The translations under genes and the position numbers were made by a program. A stretch of 48,239 nucleotides of DNA from assembly GCA_009778325.1 (NCBI GenBank), contig WRJZ01000033.1:1-48239 (forward strand). The letters are read 5' to 3'. Under the pieces are notes generated by a model, which ran no database searches, had not been told where the DNA came from, and worked only from the letters and a program-made list of their open reading frames with translations. Origin of the DNA: Candidatus Endomicrobium neocapritermitis (GTDB taxonomy: Bacteria > Elusimicrobiota > Endomicrobiia > Endomicrobiales > Endomicrobiaceae). This document shows, piece after piece, positions 21,001 through 22,927 of the stretch (within the stretch, counting starts at the first letter, position 1; each line of letters begins with the position of its first letter).

Positions 21001-21318
21001 GCGAATACGATGGAAGCGATAGGCCTGCTGCAGCAAAGAATGTCTTCGACAGTGCCAGTAAACAGATATGTTGTGGCAGAAGCGATGGCAGTAGCTGTAA
21101 GAGTAGATAACAATATTATGAAGATGGGCAAGGACGACTTTGAGATAAATATAGCGGAAATAAAGATGGGCATTGAGACCGGCAAATCGAAGTTCGAACT
21201 GTTTGGTAAAAAGGATGAAGCAGCGCTGCTGATTATGATAGGAGAAGGAAGAGGCAAGGAAATATTAAGCCCTGTGATGAGACTGGAAACCGCAAAGAGA
21301 ATAGCGGCGGCGGCATAA
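1..21318 (+). CDS. Giant multidomain protein, 5'-partial (two C39-like peptidase domains plus SecA-like ATPase)
   Basis: The frame is open from the first base of the window to the TAA at 21316-21318, giving 7105 visible codons, so the true start lies upstream. A TTG at 319 is only an internal leucine codon. Visible order by codon counted from base 1: Thr/Ser-rich linker (about 35-85); acidic Lys/Glu linker (about 180-225); C39-like peptidase (C294, H382, D398); Lys-rich amphipathic helices (about 480-540); beta-strand-rich barrel-like region (about 550-920); a very long beta-rich stretch with Gly/Ser linkers (to about 3840); hydrophobic segments and coiled coils (about 3860-5000); SecA-like DEAD ATPase (about 5330-5920); alpha-helical region; second C39-like domain (C6710, H6803, D6821); helical tail. 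A strong terminator follows at 21373. Function is unknown. The domain mix suggests a surface or exported machine that is proteolytically processed, which is inference. Confidence 0.9.
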   Translation, partial: GIKIFRPTWKGNGNIRKAVDEVKSGKSVREAIGLTTSSSSSTTTSATTQTTSTTKTEETTTRTTAAETKPEAAQPAVQTKQETAVDTVKSAEEQTKQLLKTTKRELLKDGSSLGNGVVARVIGKVAGLKLSNAERKEIRKAGSIKELKAIVVKMEGKKGFFARAAVKSLKATISKAESKQTASEGGKEESKSDGEGDGAKGESDVKSEAIKETITAKADEAADDKYNGHDPEVIRNIAEQTGMTEEEVIEKFNNTREATLEFDRANGLAEGTTFNNAIALLKQGFETGLNILNCASEALFNTLGGAVSQGVLALQALCAEIAMGNFSEANIKDGQVYTSLAAVQAVENQYGRESSGYSVDVNGFVQGLQEGDKAVIWVDGNHYITVIKNSDGTVNVIDPNKNNGQAMTFTADEFKKLMNGAEAIAADGKKAQGYSKVTDANGEMKVLTDAKRISEIGHKLDATGMKNIMGAKGGPFGGLVSGITKAFKSVVNSVKKIVKSAMKAIVKVVYNIADKVFGWMFKGVVGQFLQKIFGDFMIPIIPGLVSIGFQDGGFQVMVGPHIACGKDFVGVAWGYNNKTGNTFAAGIQIGDAKGAGGLTLMYKKDDYYGVRFELQAGISWFGTVGVTAGISYWERDPDGLYRDGWSVNAGVTFLGGAVTIGVEYNFRYQEIKVGLTVGYNGVGLHLGYSYSAVRDETGYSIGLRFGNSSGSITLGYSYKEGLAGTYNEKTGRWEFDGKSRTKTTGFSIGFGATSSSGVSGSVTLGFTKTETNWRDQNGNLVCRDTSSGFTIGIQGGYSPGASNGRSNPDDYKKGGSMLDAMIDSMRNGGMLSGWSTMGGASNFRFEKAGQGSYSMTLGYRSGKREYYDSKGNVVATTNTQGITVGFGNEKGGATIHVDWSSGTKVDSNGNIVSASDWSLSGYVDPSLLGSALSSLGNSDGTGILATMGQMLTAASRGFAGLGDYLRAVFPSLTNANDPTKPPSAMDKFINAFESAYNKVMNFLVQQQKPIDPAKEFGVKVDENGNIKNGNYTSQYDPNKKLVINENNMQILQGDKLISSVTNNGMLNGLFSASLNMNGNWAETTKGYFDKPISQLQMLDMTSMAYSQGEVGFMKAVFSQQAFHSFEAQSGTVYTKNRDGSISANTSGTKPEAKSSVDDYYDIKSGDNKVIFLTTSGRDQGYGISAKVYTVTTEKTSVSKQLADGTYGILTRNLAGGQVISDVLTGGKSVYGDYAVDYSLVDVDGELKLKATQVFTMVSTPDGVLSSGQKIISLDKKGSSSAEGKPGSKGDSSDSTNPNELIRTSANMGAYPSGNTMPSNVSQNDIYAALINEALGTSYSAKDLNLSASVYYYNSAKNEVSKKETLGNGSTRTTTGTLADGKRFADVVGGDDNIINQAIFKESGVQVVHTDTIKTADGKEVTRTTFSSAKVGADGKINLDSLESTAPQLIDFGNGYKIQTTVTNANKIMNDNYTPEYANADGGNGVVATRIVDGATLSNVAVNVSIIEGKLQVSVVKGPDGKVHGEALFNSEKGDTKSSIKANVEVIMDQKTGEWKINIPDNAAGTRLNELKDGTKIQENVTMQNGQWVAKDFSSSILKSSVLINGVSITEQILNANVEYDGKGGYKIIAKDGVTKGQFISETKDKDGKIIAKDFFTDLAYGSMTGVLDRVKAGEKLDSILSGSNKTLWVINDDGTSTVEVHINAGTIRNDVTITSKVDFKYEINAEGVPKVVSGSDKVKGYYTNADGREFDIDAKFGLTAEGISINGKIIVGNDKNKQPFVMTSAGSGGGGGQGSAPDTRDASDTKAKIISEDGRTIITDGTISLRDGKAVIFGDKAIALTGSQLMTEAGGLVTLHKDHTMINGQWRTGTEFDKKGNFIQGDSTNAYSYNDGGVAAAKAAGEMLEALGYSSGGIASIENLLKGPQSGNIPTNGLQIIENALRSNGGTGKAVEAKVGLDSKGNEVQFGGVALPTGIDVLFKLDDKGNLGLFAVNNFNTIGSLPKDYELMRASGIASNVVNLEFKKDQQITLANGLINYFDRYGDHYITNSAGMKITVDGVEKIFEKGDLKISTDKAGNFVADLSGRKDFVFVHNGDNVQMISAKVDISDSSFNIIEADLKLIGVKVENTKGEGGEGGGVKTVFKGTVHAGKADGILTVSGVNFSSENFLSGIITINNLYSVGSEFYKGSDVIGHGKVKSGTVRIVSIDANGQRILVSVGGRAEITSGSLKSAGGLITEKYNEKGCIEKTRTIDKGGSGWNGVDKEGNKLTGKCDKGTLFVQKFAIDYVTVDGQRIGVPTDKVASSYWKGSVTLTAETAEGKGTYNFKLNADGKTLNYNSGTAIIGGKTYQVKNGQVTIPASAADKFVFNAQDMRYDVTTAKGMKAFTVAVHQEIKAEKERQLQRTGEYATARIAELEKVFGKGNVKIQDVLMPNKSGFVPVSDLNTFLKGVDVLSQPSVNFINEVAKNNTKVIVVTVDGREYRYNTNDGKEMANLDRKASEVKNREIAAQIVKDTKGLVKDNQTLGYYYDKGKDYTAVGVIDTMKMQEVKPGETGNFYVPGANGQPGTWYKIVDSGPYGSQSISTVNARTTFSVLSRGENGKVTVMEGFNNGNYSAKLTEYHLSYNSAGEITQVAKLELAHEREGWIIPSTVINVTQTTYSSIADAVNGQNGSKPIISTVSGGSSDSVYDAYHSLFAYGMGKDAHFKSNNMIVESSVIGDNRYSYITLITDNGAKKDKDRKIQTVTQYQTVADAKTGFVMENSVISCNVNVRPDNIERIDQRNGQTTYGTQKVIDYYANALKNGNADIIRYTSNKYNNDGSIASSFNADSGGRAYVDRNGVVQAVFNIKDSNGQSISSAMPTFYTSLADDLAFNAGAKSATVLSGLDLNGITFGGASLNNMIALKYDWDLFTNSYTLVDLQTGKLFYGTQKDKAYYFRAYGDNDTEVLRLQEIGDRDIKLSLFSEKGDIITPKTQISISHNSFTGLISVETMSMIDPSKNLIEKTSSTLDVLGNRTNQVIQANTYEWSPDKEGNIDLGTIKHFINISGYYESYDRNNNLLEKKEIGTGSLDGRGSAAMRDIKWDEKGSIIQYIPQNYQVTQYKLLDITYSDGTVQQEWRKTSATILDGGKITNISSKDDRYVLSSSSFYNDITFKTSQADKKDGWKVESYSLVEGVREVSYAYKYGLDGEMIGGPDGIMTGDKTMSRFEVTYNTQYSSDGVDFSSSIEGNVYASKTRTDTISMKVEEKEIVNGEYTGKTRESTKTIEYTNNERYSTVVTNYYGVRKESTLLINGNITSVANATSETVVSGYTQTVITKDEKGYPIRENVTSIKDITTLNYSDGSSKTVRNLNSESTYSENTKTQQLNGLFFNGSSTTTEFGVQEIIHTDKFGNSTTIRTFEKSIVTDSNGRLLQKAENGWTYTAVVNMPDGSTTKSVVRETDKTINDTYKDSILSPIKGFGSLATTTILTNTASYEYYIDNKLIHTYSDNEIKVIGYGMPINSAQTKEFIATGNITIREGREIYSESFNYTAPDGTVSDQAAYSQYTKVSYDYIGGTVAETTGRKDFIKEKIYEDGIYIGYKEIENIDRYTTKTYEFDKDSDSKGKLNKIEEGYSREYDINVADYTRTSRSESFSQVADYENGQFYIVANTNIFTKLQYTSDGKLIDKEVSGTTKRWDFASAESVLGVNFDGIKNAKGYWNDGMLNAQQSYSYTNKNFTQDAWGRETGYDFTRTYFAGEYKGKTVTGRNTTEYVQYGTAGGTAYTTYSSVSKAYTVDGVPVNAGISDGKDGNGHFKVLDQNGGYFANSGVGNTSAYKSIESSNIMSVYISNIAAEMLSDGMMYKNFAKMMTIEATDTQKGMIKVAVGAAIAVAVVVTTVLTCGLAASAWLAAFTSVSAALKVAFVIGIAGYSAYFAYNKVGDAVDHAYEGQWGAFAMDLVGIGISFFGGGLASGAFKIAGGLKAGVMKLASGTVWKEGFIKSMGMQVTKESIKDATKLAASVVNRAAVGAGVGMGLNATYQYINNGGWDNFSWSSFARSGIEGALLNVAWRGSTGAWGKTVQGFRGAGFKAQAGITLRATSFLGSKVLSTSMIHIAMGQSQYAFENGNYVGAAFNLFIAVAFSFQSMMGNRRAAEAKELNAKQKTDAQAEAKGLKDKQKAEVKELKDKQRAEVKELKDKQRAEVKELEAKGATQAQVKQLKAQQKTDIAKLESKYASAEQQRVMQIKEKYVTEYQGLTTFRQKFTYHAETAAMFGVAAASMSAMMTISGNLSQGKNPFTGLDMDNLMAAYTLGAAFGLFGSIVTRNTGSFRFWSQDVIGGTLAGLASPATMFTALGSAAHLATFNAVAMPMLHFAFDTVKIQLNDTFNTDYFDTHYKGSDITEIWGKAWGDYTAIFSFDVSDKHTREVWAEIVASGAGMGGVVSPFFGMALPAYAFGGRIGNMFVKIAESGNFVAAIPGVGGLVQRLGAGVNTAITLKQFELAEYIGTAAGGWLDDRLGMEKKYQLTNGEMGGFFAYSLGAVAMLLVPSKSGMKALDKAGAQEYFKNNPVVRSPDMERSASRALVEAESGQTLSRLADPSVNSIVMKDAKNNSYVIDMAGREALREAAKAEINNRVAARTELSYAELAYYAKYGVEVDGIRINQEILAGAMGVRYAEADFAGKFEIAKQIDELLAPKNEAANRELNNKALDILRSQTQEKENTISRRDEFLSKDANNAERDALSALRSLDKDLAQLTEALNNVPKWNTQERIKIQTEIDKVNTEHIQKTEMLDKSGIVSVNRAEFERMSGEVKASRDLLNNAERNLSALRSLDKDLAQLTEALNNVPKWNTQEHAKIQMEIDKVNKEIDSKTALVDMDAKVQFIRASIERELMSSMDFLSLGLKGGEKIESVRVDGTKYKVTAEMREKSYEIVKRYAEDIISQYEALKENVNKLKEGKGKDVIVFEEFKLEKLKEALNEVMRQEGNEITMRAQREITGEAFERVIKASEFAKQEFSPELLKGAKLAENGITINNGMIEKVRIDFEGKVIEISEGLSLRSLEALGAKIENIKFTDKSSEGAVKKALTFDIKLNKVISIEDYILSNADMIEFDINKSFREKLLKAERDFMMEKAKDKDGKVTKDNIRKINVDIENFRNNTQMFTDQFSFQREWGAVVGKQIYEALTKTYGEGKVALTQADMLAIYKLAESVAGTFDKLIAEFRKEINAEKEAKSAGLPYEMKNSIVENALKEAGFDNNLQKFYERLEVVNKNIDLVKKDFSQAERIINEFAEKINRIDRDADSLIKEGKTVNEAFVREQKLSVLEELRTSIKESKNGEEGAYILRRFVDKMLKDAVGFEPRASQSEMISAMLRGENVALGMGGGKTVSAGELAVISRIILGKDANIEILVGNGDLNNYTGAKSEARKLADKVGLKMVSIEDIKVSTDRLAEAYADHNSIVVMDPTTRGHLRNQAISSGDAKLNKALNSVNRVFVDEIHRWTLERTAAVIGGDNKPPEMDVVLKAAEIVKKLKLDNVYREIIDGKATETTIKIETSAGEKEVTVKRYNTIREAEVLLEGSKENVISVIGETTADRKILMTDSAAKIVESLGYKNREIDSVMRGMFGVSDKGGLKFGADGRVKPVGEQGVQENMVISDIYYQLGYALQRGIIEKNLSGKELADFASKSTQTSNTSMQTSLAAIYDRIGTRMVGMSGTVAGLEQLISNRAGSPKVHDITGESVNTADFRSTSITKSSEYSKLFDEVLSGKRAMDNVLTLAKTADSNRLIREAIMEKYDALTKAGYKIYEFNDRQGQWKVNEKGEIEVERLGKDKDGNDMDISYVAKNSSEKRIIIANEMGATGIDYQGKFANIIFDAHLMSNTDLAQAIKRTGRPGGDKGRWDTDRYIVNNYEKMNAQLEAFVKNDAFVDYARKSWTGESYLNNEQAALRLKVEMREKLTEKEFGRLPEHGIRLANETGEIVKFRNYNEYEAQYKTARLSAEDSIAFVSNIRDLYDINSSIQFSVSDTMRDRMVINPLRQLTLKTSGADKERVMKTLNDVLNNKMSEVDFRIKKDSGSVKDSQKIMKEVFDRTYNEALTVLKELKLSDSVAKNYVKNHIEDMKIANKEYNTLKANKERGLDSTRNMSEFVEVMKSLEDYMMPEMARMTGKQEQLIAQAEKDIKSIVSKPAVESIKDSKTSRDAVLPEAAPMREYSVAEMQAVKSSLMRSVFALGASVDTDLANKLYNGNLSDEDKEKVIRDIINIGVSELYRKDSDLAVMAVSDLDNIGALMNKYRDGEPIITGSVIPQFNINSSVVDEFIGAYSQLATDLVYSLANVGYIGEKKRIELELNITKENIFGLIAEHGSNWQIAFVDLIRERINNVTISANDKENKAVKKRIKEVLKDYSGIYTKAPLAIPLLSPVNNQQKLDKLTAGKQPAEFSRLERLQYGFYQWNAKRANTRLVDSSLFARMFVEEPNTDAMIALMRYGVNMPNTNASVVDDKMVDNYKTLFAVMQSSREHGANFDKNYNFKEFDAAVRAGDYVKALEIMSEKSDTDYYEMVKGIQKLIADKNAEKMESYQKFSQLLNNNNENMDALLESMKNVGIITMSDIEETVRERSERDNLFMALMLINPEIIDIVTYGKLKEYVKTNPQADVRQITLEELNIFTEQNIITENTQVTEKKAETTPVQIAAEAAKLAAVTAIEGTNITGEAVRSVINPIDANGLNINTGEQCLLAAADALGKVNPRILAGMIAIAAANDEQINSPADMLRAAGIDGENALRMGILNEVGLNSHVILPVENLVDVIIPEGSAGFVAYLNTEKETGHAVAVVGIDAAEKTITIIDNAAGKKTISMDEFKQIGFEGLIWVDKNTAKVNTIMKKATEANSGKIVEAILSSSMAMQIEVIRSKFAGTEEAKAAGEKLIEKVVEAYASPEELKTMVLIAVAAFKDAGEMEEYLGLKGSYNKQQVAEAAMNKIGEAIFLAQQGDLTPVERDQEIALIRVVADMLMAASEDAKVKDMIKNANTMEAIGLLQQRMSSTVPVNRYVVAEAMAVAVRVDNNIMKMGKDDFEINIAEIKMGIETGKSKFELFGKKDEAALLIMIGEGRGKEILSPVMRLETAKRIAAAA
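844..1290 (+). other. N-proximal C39-like cysteine peptidase domain of the giant protein
   Basis: A papain-fold C39-like unit is suggested by Cys at 880-882 in an NCASEAL context, His at 1144-1146 in GNHYITV and Asp at 1192-1194 in VIDPNK. The Cys-His distance is 88 residues and His-Asp is 16, close to the spacing of bacteriocin-processing C39 peptidases. The oxyanion Gln normally found near the Cys is not obvious here, so activity is uncertain. This domain may be a degenerate, C39-like pseudopeptidase. Confidence 0.6.
1651..2760 (+). other. Beta-strand-rich, barrel-like region of the giant protein
   Basis: Roughly 370 codons show alternating polar/apolar strands rich in Gly, Tyr and Phe, repeatedly of the type GxxxGxxY or SITLGYSY, separated by short polar turns. 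The pattern is like that of outer-membrane beta-barrels or porins. It follows a Lys-rich amphipathic helical segment (about 1440-1650). It could also be a soluble beta-solenoid. Calling it membrane-inserted is inference. Confidence 0.4.
2761..11520 (+). other. Long beta-rich repetitive region of the giant protein
   Basis: About 2900 codons of Asp/Asn/Gly-turn beta sequence (patterns such as DGKxxxxVV, NGxxI, KDGxxxxT) without a catalytic motif that I recognise. Low-complexity Gly/Ser linkers near 3829-3880, 5359-5390 and 6388-6415 divide it into blocks of similar size. It resembles extracellular stalk or RHS-like architecture, but no canonical YD repeats were recognised. It probably acts as a structural spacer or surface-exposed filament. 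Confidence 0.4.
11560..13600 (+). other. Hydrophobic segments and coiled coil in the middle of the giant protein
   Basis: Ala/Val/Gly-rich stretches at about 11575-11650, 11660-11750 and 11800-11900 are long enough to span a membrane. More follow at about 12260-12390, 12745-12960, 13000-13080, 13210-13400 and 13530-13580. A Lys/Glu/Gln coiled coil at 12391-12690 separates two groups. The pattern suggests membrane-embedded or strongly aggregating helices in the centre of the polypeptide. Topology cannot be fixed by eye. Confidence 0.45.
12442..12570 (+). repeat. 33-bp in-frame tandem repeat (AEVKELKDKQR, about 4 copies)
   Basis: Units at 12442-12474, 12475-12507 and 12508-12540 plus a partial unit from 12541 encode an 11-residue coiled-coil motif. 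Units 2 and 3 are almost identical in DNA, which suggests recent expansion of the coiled coil in whole 11-residue steps. Confidence 0.85.
14164..14289 (+). repeat. 126-bp intragenic direct repeat, copy 1
   Basis: This in-frame segment begins LSALRSLDKDLAQLTEAL and is repeated 249 bp downstream. About the first 73 bases are identical in the two copies and later bases differ at only a few positions. It lies in a predicted coiled-coil region between the hydrophobic segments and the SecA-like domain of the giant protein. Confidence 0.85.
14413..14538 (+). repeat. 126-bp intragenic direct repeat, copy 2
   Basis: This is the second copy of the segment at 14164-14289, in the same reading frame. The distance of 83 codons keeps the frame. 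Near-identity at DNA level, including third codon positions, points to a recent duplication. Confidence 0.85.
15985..17760 (+). other. SecA-like DEAD/SF2 ATPase domain of the giant protein
   Basis: The motifs appear in SecA order. A Q-like segment (PRASQSEM) is followed by Walker A GMGGGKT at 16069-16089, Walker B VDEIH at 16411-16425, motif III GMSGT at 17062-17076, a motif V-like ATGIDY near 17500-17520 and motif VI QAIKRTGRPGG at 17581-17613. The 216 residues between Walker B and motif III leave room for an insertion like the SecA preprotein-crosslinking domain. Bacterial SecA drives export through SecYEG. A SecA-type motor embedded in a giant protein is not the housekeeping SecA and its substrate is unknown. 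Confidence 0.75.
20104..20540 (+). other. C-proximal C39-like cysteine peptidase domain of the giant protein
   Basis: Gln-Cys at 20125-20130 (GEQCLLAAADAL), His at 20407-20409 (GHAVAVVGID) and Asp at 20461-20463 (IIDNAAG) form the expected C39 Gln/Cys/His/Asp arrangement. Spacings are 93 and 18 residues. Unlike the N-proximal domain, the oxyanion Gln is present directly before the Cys, so this copy is the better candidate for an active peptidase, perhaps one that processes the giant chain itself. Confidence 0.7.
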
Positions 21319-21372
21319 CGGCAATTACGAATAAACTGCGAAACGACAGTTAAGTAACAATTAAAAACCAAG

Positions 21373-21403
21373 GCGGGCTGATAGATTTTATCAGCCCGCT
21401 TTA
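21373..21403 (+). terminator. Rho-independent terminator of the giant gene
   Basis: An 11-bp stem (21373-21383 with 21389-21399) has a 5-nt loop and ends in a short T run. A run of A residues precedes it, so it may act in both directions. It ends the giant transcript. Confidence 0.85.
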
Positions 21404-21406
21404 AAC

Positions 21407-21435
21407 TTGTATTTAGAAATGGATTGTATTATAAT
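21407..21435 (+). promoter_or_regulatory. Sigma70-type promoter of the MNT/HEPN operon
   Basis: TTGTAT at 21407-21412 and a perfect TATAAT at 21430-21435 are separated by 17 bp. Transcription would start near 21442, directly upstream of the AGAGG Shine-Dalgarno at 21442-21446. Confidence 0.7.
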
Positions 21436-21453
21436 AATTGCAGAGGTAAATAT

Positions 21454-21771
21454 ATGAATAAAAAGATAGATAATCTTGCAAAAGAATTAAGAAACGCTTT
21501 ACAAAAATCTTTTAAAGATTTTGAGGGATTATATGTTTTTGGTTCGCAGGCAAAAGGTACTGCTAATGAATACAGCGATGTAGATATAGTTGTGATTTTT
21601 AAAAATAATCATGAAAATGAGTCTGATGAATATTATCGTATTATTTCTAAATTAATGTATGATTATGGTGTTGTATTGGATGTTCATAGAAGAACCCGTA
21701 AGCAATTAGAATTTAATTATCTGTTTCACAATGAAGTTGTAAATAGAGGGGTGTTTTATGATGCCGCATAA
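21454..21771 (+). CDS. MNT-type nucleotidyltransferase antitoxin (MntA-like)
   Basis: This 105-residue minimal nucleotidyltransferase carries the exact GS-x10-DxD signature (GSQAKG, then SDVDIV) and a third Asp in VVLDVH, the catalytic triad of this fold. In characterised HEPN/MNT modules, MntA-type proteins neutralise the HEPN RNase by adenylylating it. ATG 21454 is chosen because AGAGG lies 7 nt upstream. The frame extends 5' to a TTG at 21424, but that start would lie across the -10 box. The 3' end overlaps the HEPN gene by 14 bp, indicating translational coupling. The pair sits as a cassette between 119-bp direct repeats. Confidence 0.85.
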   Translation: MNKKIDNLAKELRNALQKSFKDFEGLYVFGSQAKGTANEYSDVDIVVIFKNNHENESDEYYRIISKLMYDYGVVLDVHRRTRKQLEFNYLFHNEVVNRGVFYDAA

Positions 21772-22153
21772 AGATATTTTGATAAATATGTGGATAGAAA
21801 AAGCAAATACGGCCATTGAAGATGCGCAGGCAGCATATGATAGTAAGAGATTTGAAAATTCAATGAATAGAATTTATTATGCAATATTTTATATGGTTTC
21901 ATCTCTAGCGCAAAAGAATGATTTTGCGACTTCAAAACATTCGGTTTTATTAGCTTGGTTTAACAAGAAGTTTATCTATGAAGATAAAATTTTTGACGAG
22001 AAATTGTTCAAAATATATTCTAAGGCATTTTCATTGAGACAAGAAAGCGATTACGATGTTTCTTATAAACTGAATGTCGAAAAGGTAAAAGAACTATTAT
22101 TCGAAGCGAAAGAATTTATTAAAGAAGTTAAAGAATATGTTTTGTTAAAGTGA
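21758..22153 (+). CDS. HEPN-domain protein, toxin partner of the MNT antitoxin
   Basis: This 131-residue all-helical HEPN protein has the family core NRIYYAIFYM and a downstream TSKHSVL segment, as in the PF05168-type HEPN group. Such proteins act as RNases in MNT/HEPN toxin-antitoxin modules. The usual catalytic motif R-x4-6-H is altered: Arg is followed by Tyr where His is commonly found (R-x6-Y). It may therefore be inactive or use a different residue. The gene overlaps the antitoxin by 14 bp. AGAGGGG lies 7 nt before ATG 21758, with a second ATG at 21761. Confidence 0.75.
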   Translation: MMPHKDILINMWIEKANTAIEDAQAAYDSKRFENSMNRIYYAIFYMVSSLAQKNDFATSKHSVLLAWFNKKFIYEDKIFDEKLFKIYSKAFSLRQESDYDVSYKLNVEKVKELLFEAKEFIKEVKEYVLLK

Positions 22154-22218
22154 GATTTAGATAATTTGCTTTCCTGTTTACGTATAGTCGTTATGGTGCA
22201 AAGAGGCAGAGAGGCATA

Positions 22219-22276
22219 ATAAAGGCAATTACAAATTACGAATGACGAATTACGAATCAACGGCGAACGATAGAGA
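22219..22276 (+). repeat. Single-arm heptad repeat element
   Basis: A GGCAATTAC start is followed by AATTACG-type heptamers and then CAACGGCGAAC. Only one arm is present, with no matching inverted arm nearby. It fills the space between the HEPN gene and the second 119-bp repeat. Nothing else is visible between 22154 and 22276. Confidence 0.7.
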
Positions 22277-22395
22277 CAATTGCGAATAAACTGCGGAACG
22301 GCAGTTAAGTAAAAATTAAAAACCAAGGCGGGCTGATAAAATTTATCAGCCCGCTTTAAACTTATATTTCGAAAGTGATTGTATTATACGGATTG
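22277..22395 (+). repeat. 119-bp direct repeat, copy 2
   Basis: This second copy of 21322-21440 is about 89% identical. The hairpin is preserved, while the -10 region is changed from TATAAT to TATACG, so promoter strength probably differs. Confidence 0.85.
22328..22357 (+). terminator. Terminator of the MNT/HEPN operon
   Basis: The 11-bp stem (22328-22338 with 22344-22354) and T tail are the same as those of the terminator after the giant gene, with a changed loop. Confidence 0.8.
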
Positions 22396-22436
22396 TATAA
22401 CTTTCCATCTTTTGCTTCTTGCCGTATTTGATAGGC

Positions 22437-22465
22437 TTGACTTCGTAGTATTTTTATTATAATAT
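22437..22465 (+). promoter_or_regulatory. Probable hipBA promoter
   Basis: TTGACT at 22437-22442 is followed after 17 bp by TAATAT (22460-22465). An overlapping TATAAT at 22458-22463 would give 15 bp. It lies about 50 bp before the hipB start. No clear HipB operator palindrome was recognised. Confidence 0.5.
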
Positions 22466-22513
22466 TATCTATAAATTGTTTTATTGTGTGTAAATATACT
22501 TATAGGTATTATT

Positions 22514-22927
22514 ATGAATAAATTACAACTGACTGCCGTCAATGCGCTTCGGAAGCTGGGGCAAGATATAAGCGATGCTCGCAAACGCCGTAGAATACCT
22601 ATGGCATTGCTTGCCGAGCGCGCGGGAATTCTAGCCGCAACGCTTTCTAAAATAGAAAAAGGCGTGCCTACCGTATCAATGGGAGCCTATGCCTCTGTTT
22701 TATCCTCTTTGGGTTTAACAGACAGGCTTCGCGATTTAGCAGATGCAAATTATGACACTGTAGGCCGCATGCTTGAAGAAGAGAACCTTCCTAAACGCAT
22801 CTATTTAAGCAGGCGCTTTAATAAACCTGCACCTCTTGAGAAAGAAGGGCACCAGTCTAAACTTATCAAATCTAAAGTATTAAGTTCTAAGAAACGAAGT
22901 TTCAAAGGAACGAAAAATGCTTCATAA
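22514..22927 (+). CDS. hipB: HipB-like XRE-family antitoxin/repressor
   Basis: This 137-residue protein has an N-terminal helix-turn-helix (about residues 10-65; RKRRRIPMALLAERAG, then LSKIEKG) typical of XRE/Cro and HipB proteins, followed by a basic C-terminal tail rich in Lys and Ser. HipB binds HipA and represses its own operon. ATG 22514 is chosen over an upstream TTG at 22484 because it begins at the conserved domain. The Shine-Dalgarno is weak (TAGGT). The 3' end overlaps hipA by 11 bp, the usual hipBA arrangement. Confidence 0.8.
   Translation: MNKLQLTAVNALRKLGQDISDARKRRRIPMALLAERAGILAATLSKIEKGVPTVSMGAYASVLSSLGLTDRLRDLADANYDTVGRMLEEENLPKRIYLSRRFNKPAPLEKEGHQSKLIKSKVLSSKKRSFKGTKNAS

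Larger units (their letters stand above)
21322..21440 (+). repeat. 119-bp direct repeat, copy 1 (terminator plus promoter unit)
   Basis: This segment begins just after the giant gene and is repeated at 22277-22395 without indels, with about 13 mismatches (roughly 89% identity). Each copy contains a GCGGGCTGATA hairpin and a downstream TTATAT/TTGTAT plus TATTATA region. The two copies bracket the MNT/HEPN gene pair. Confidence 0.85.
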
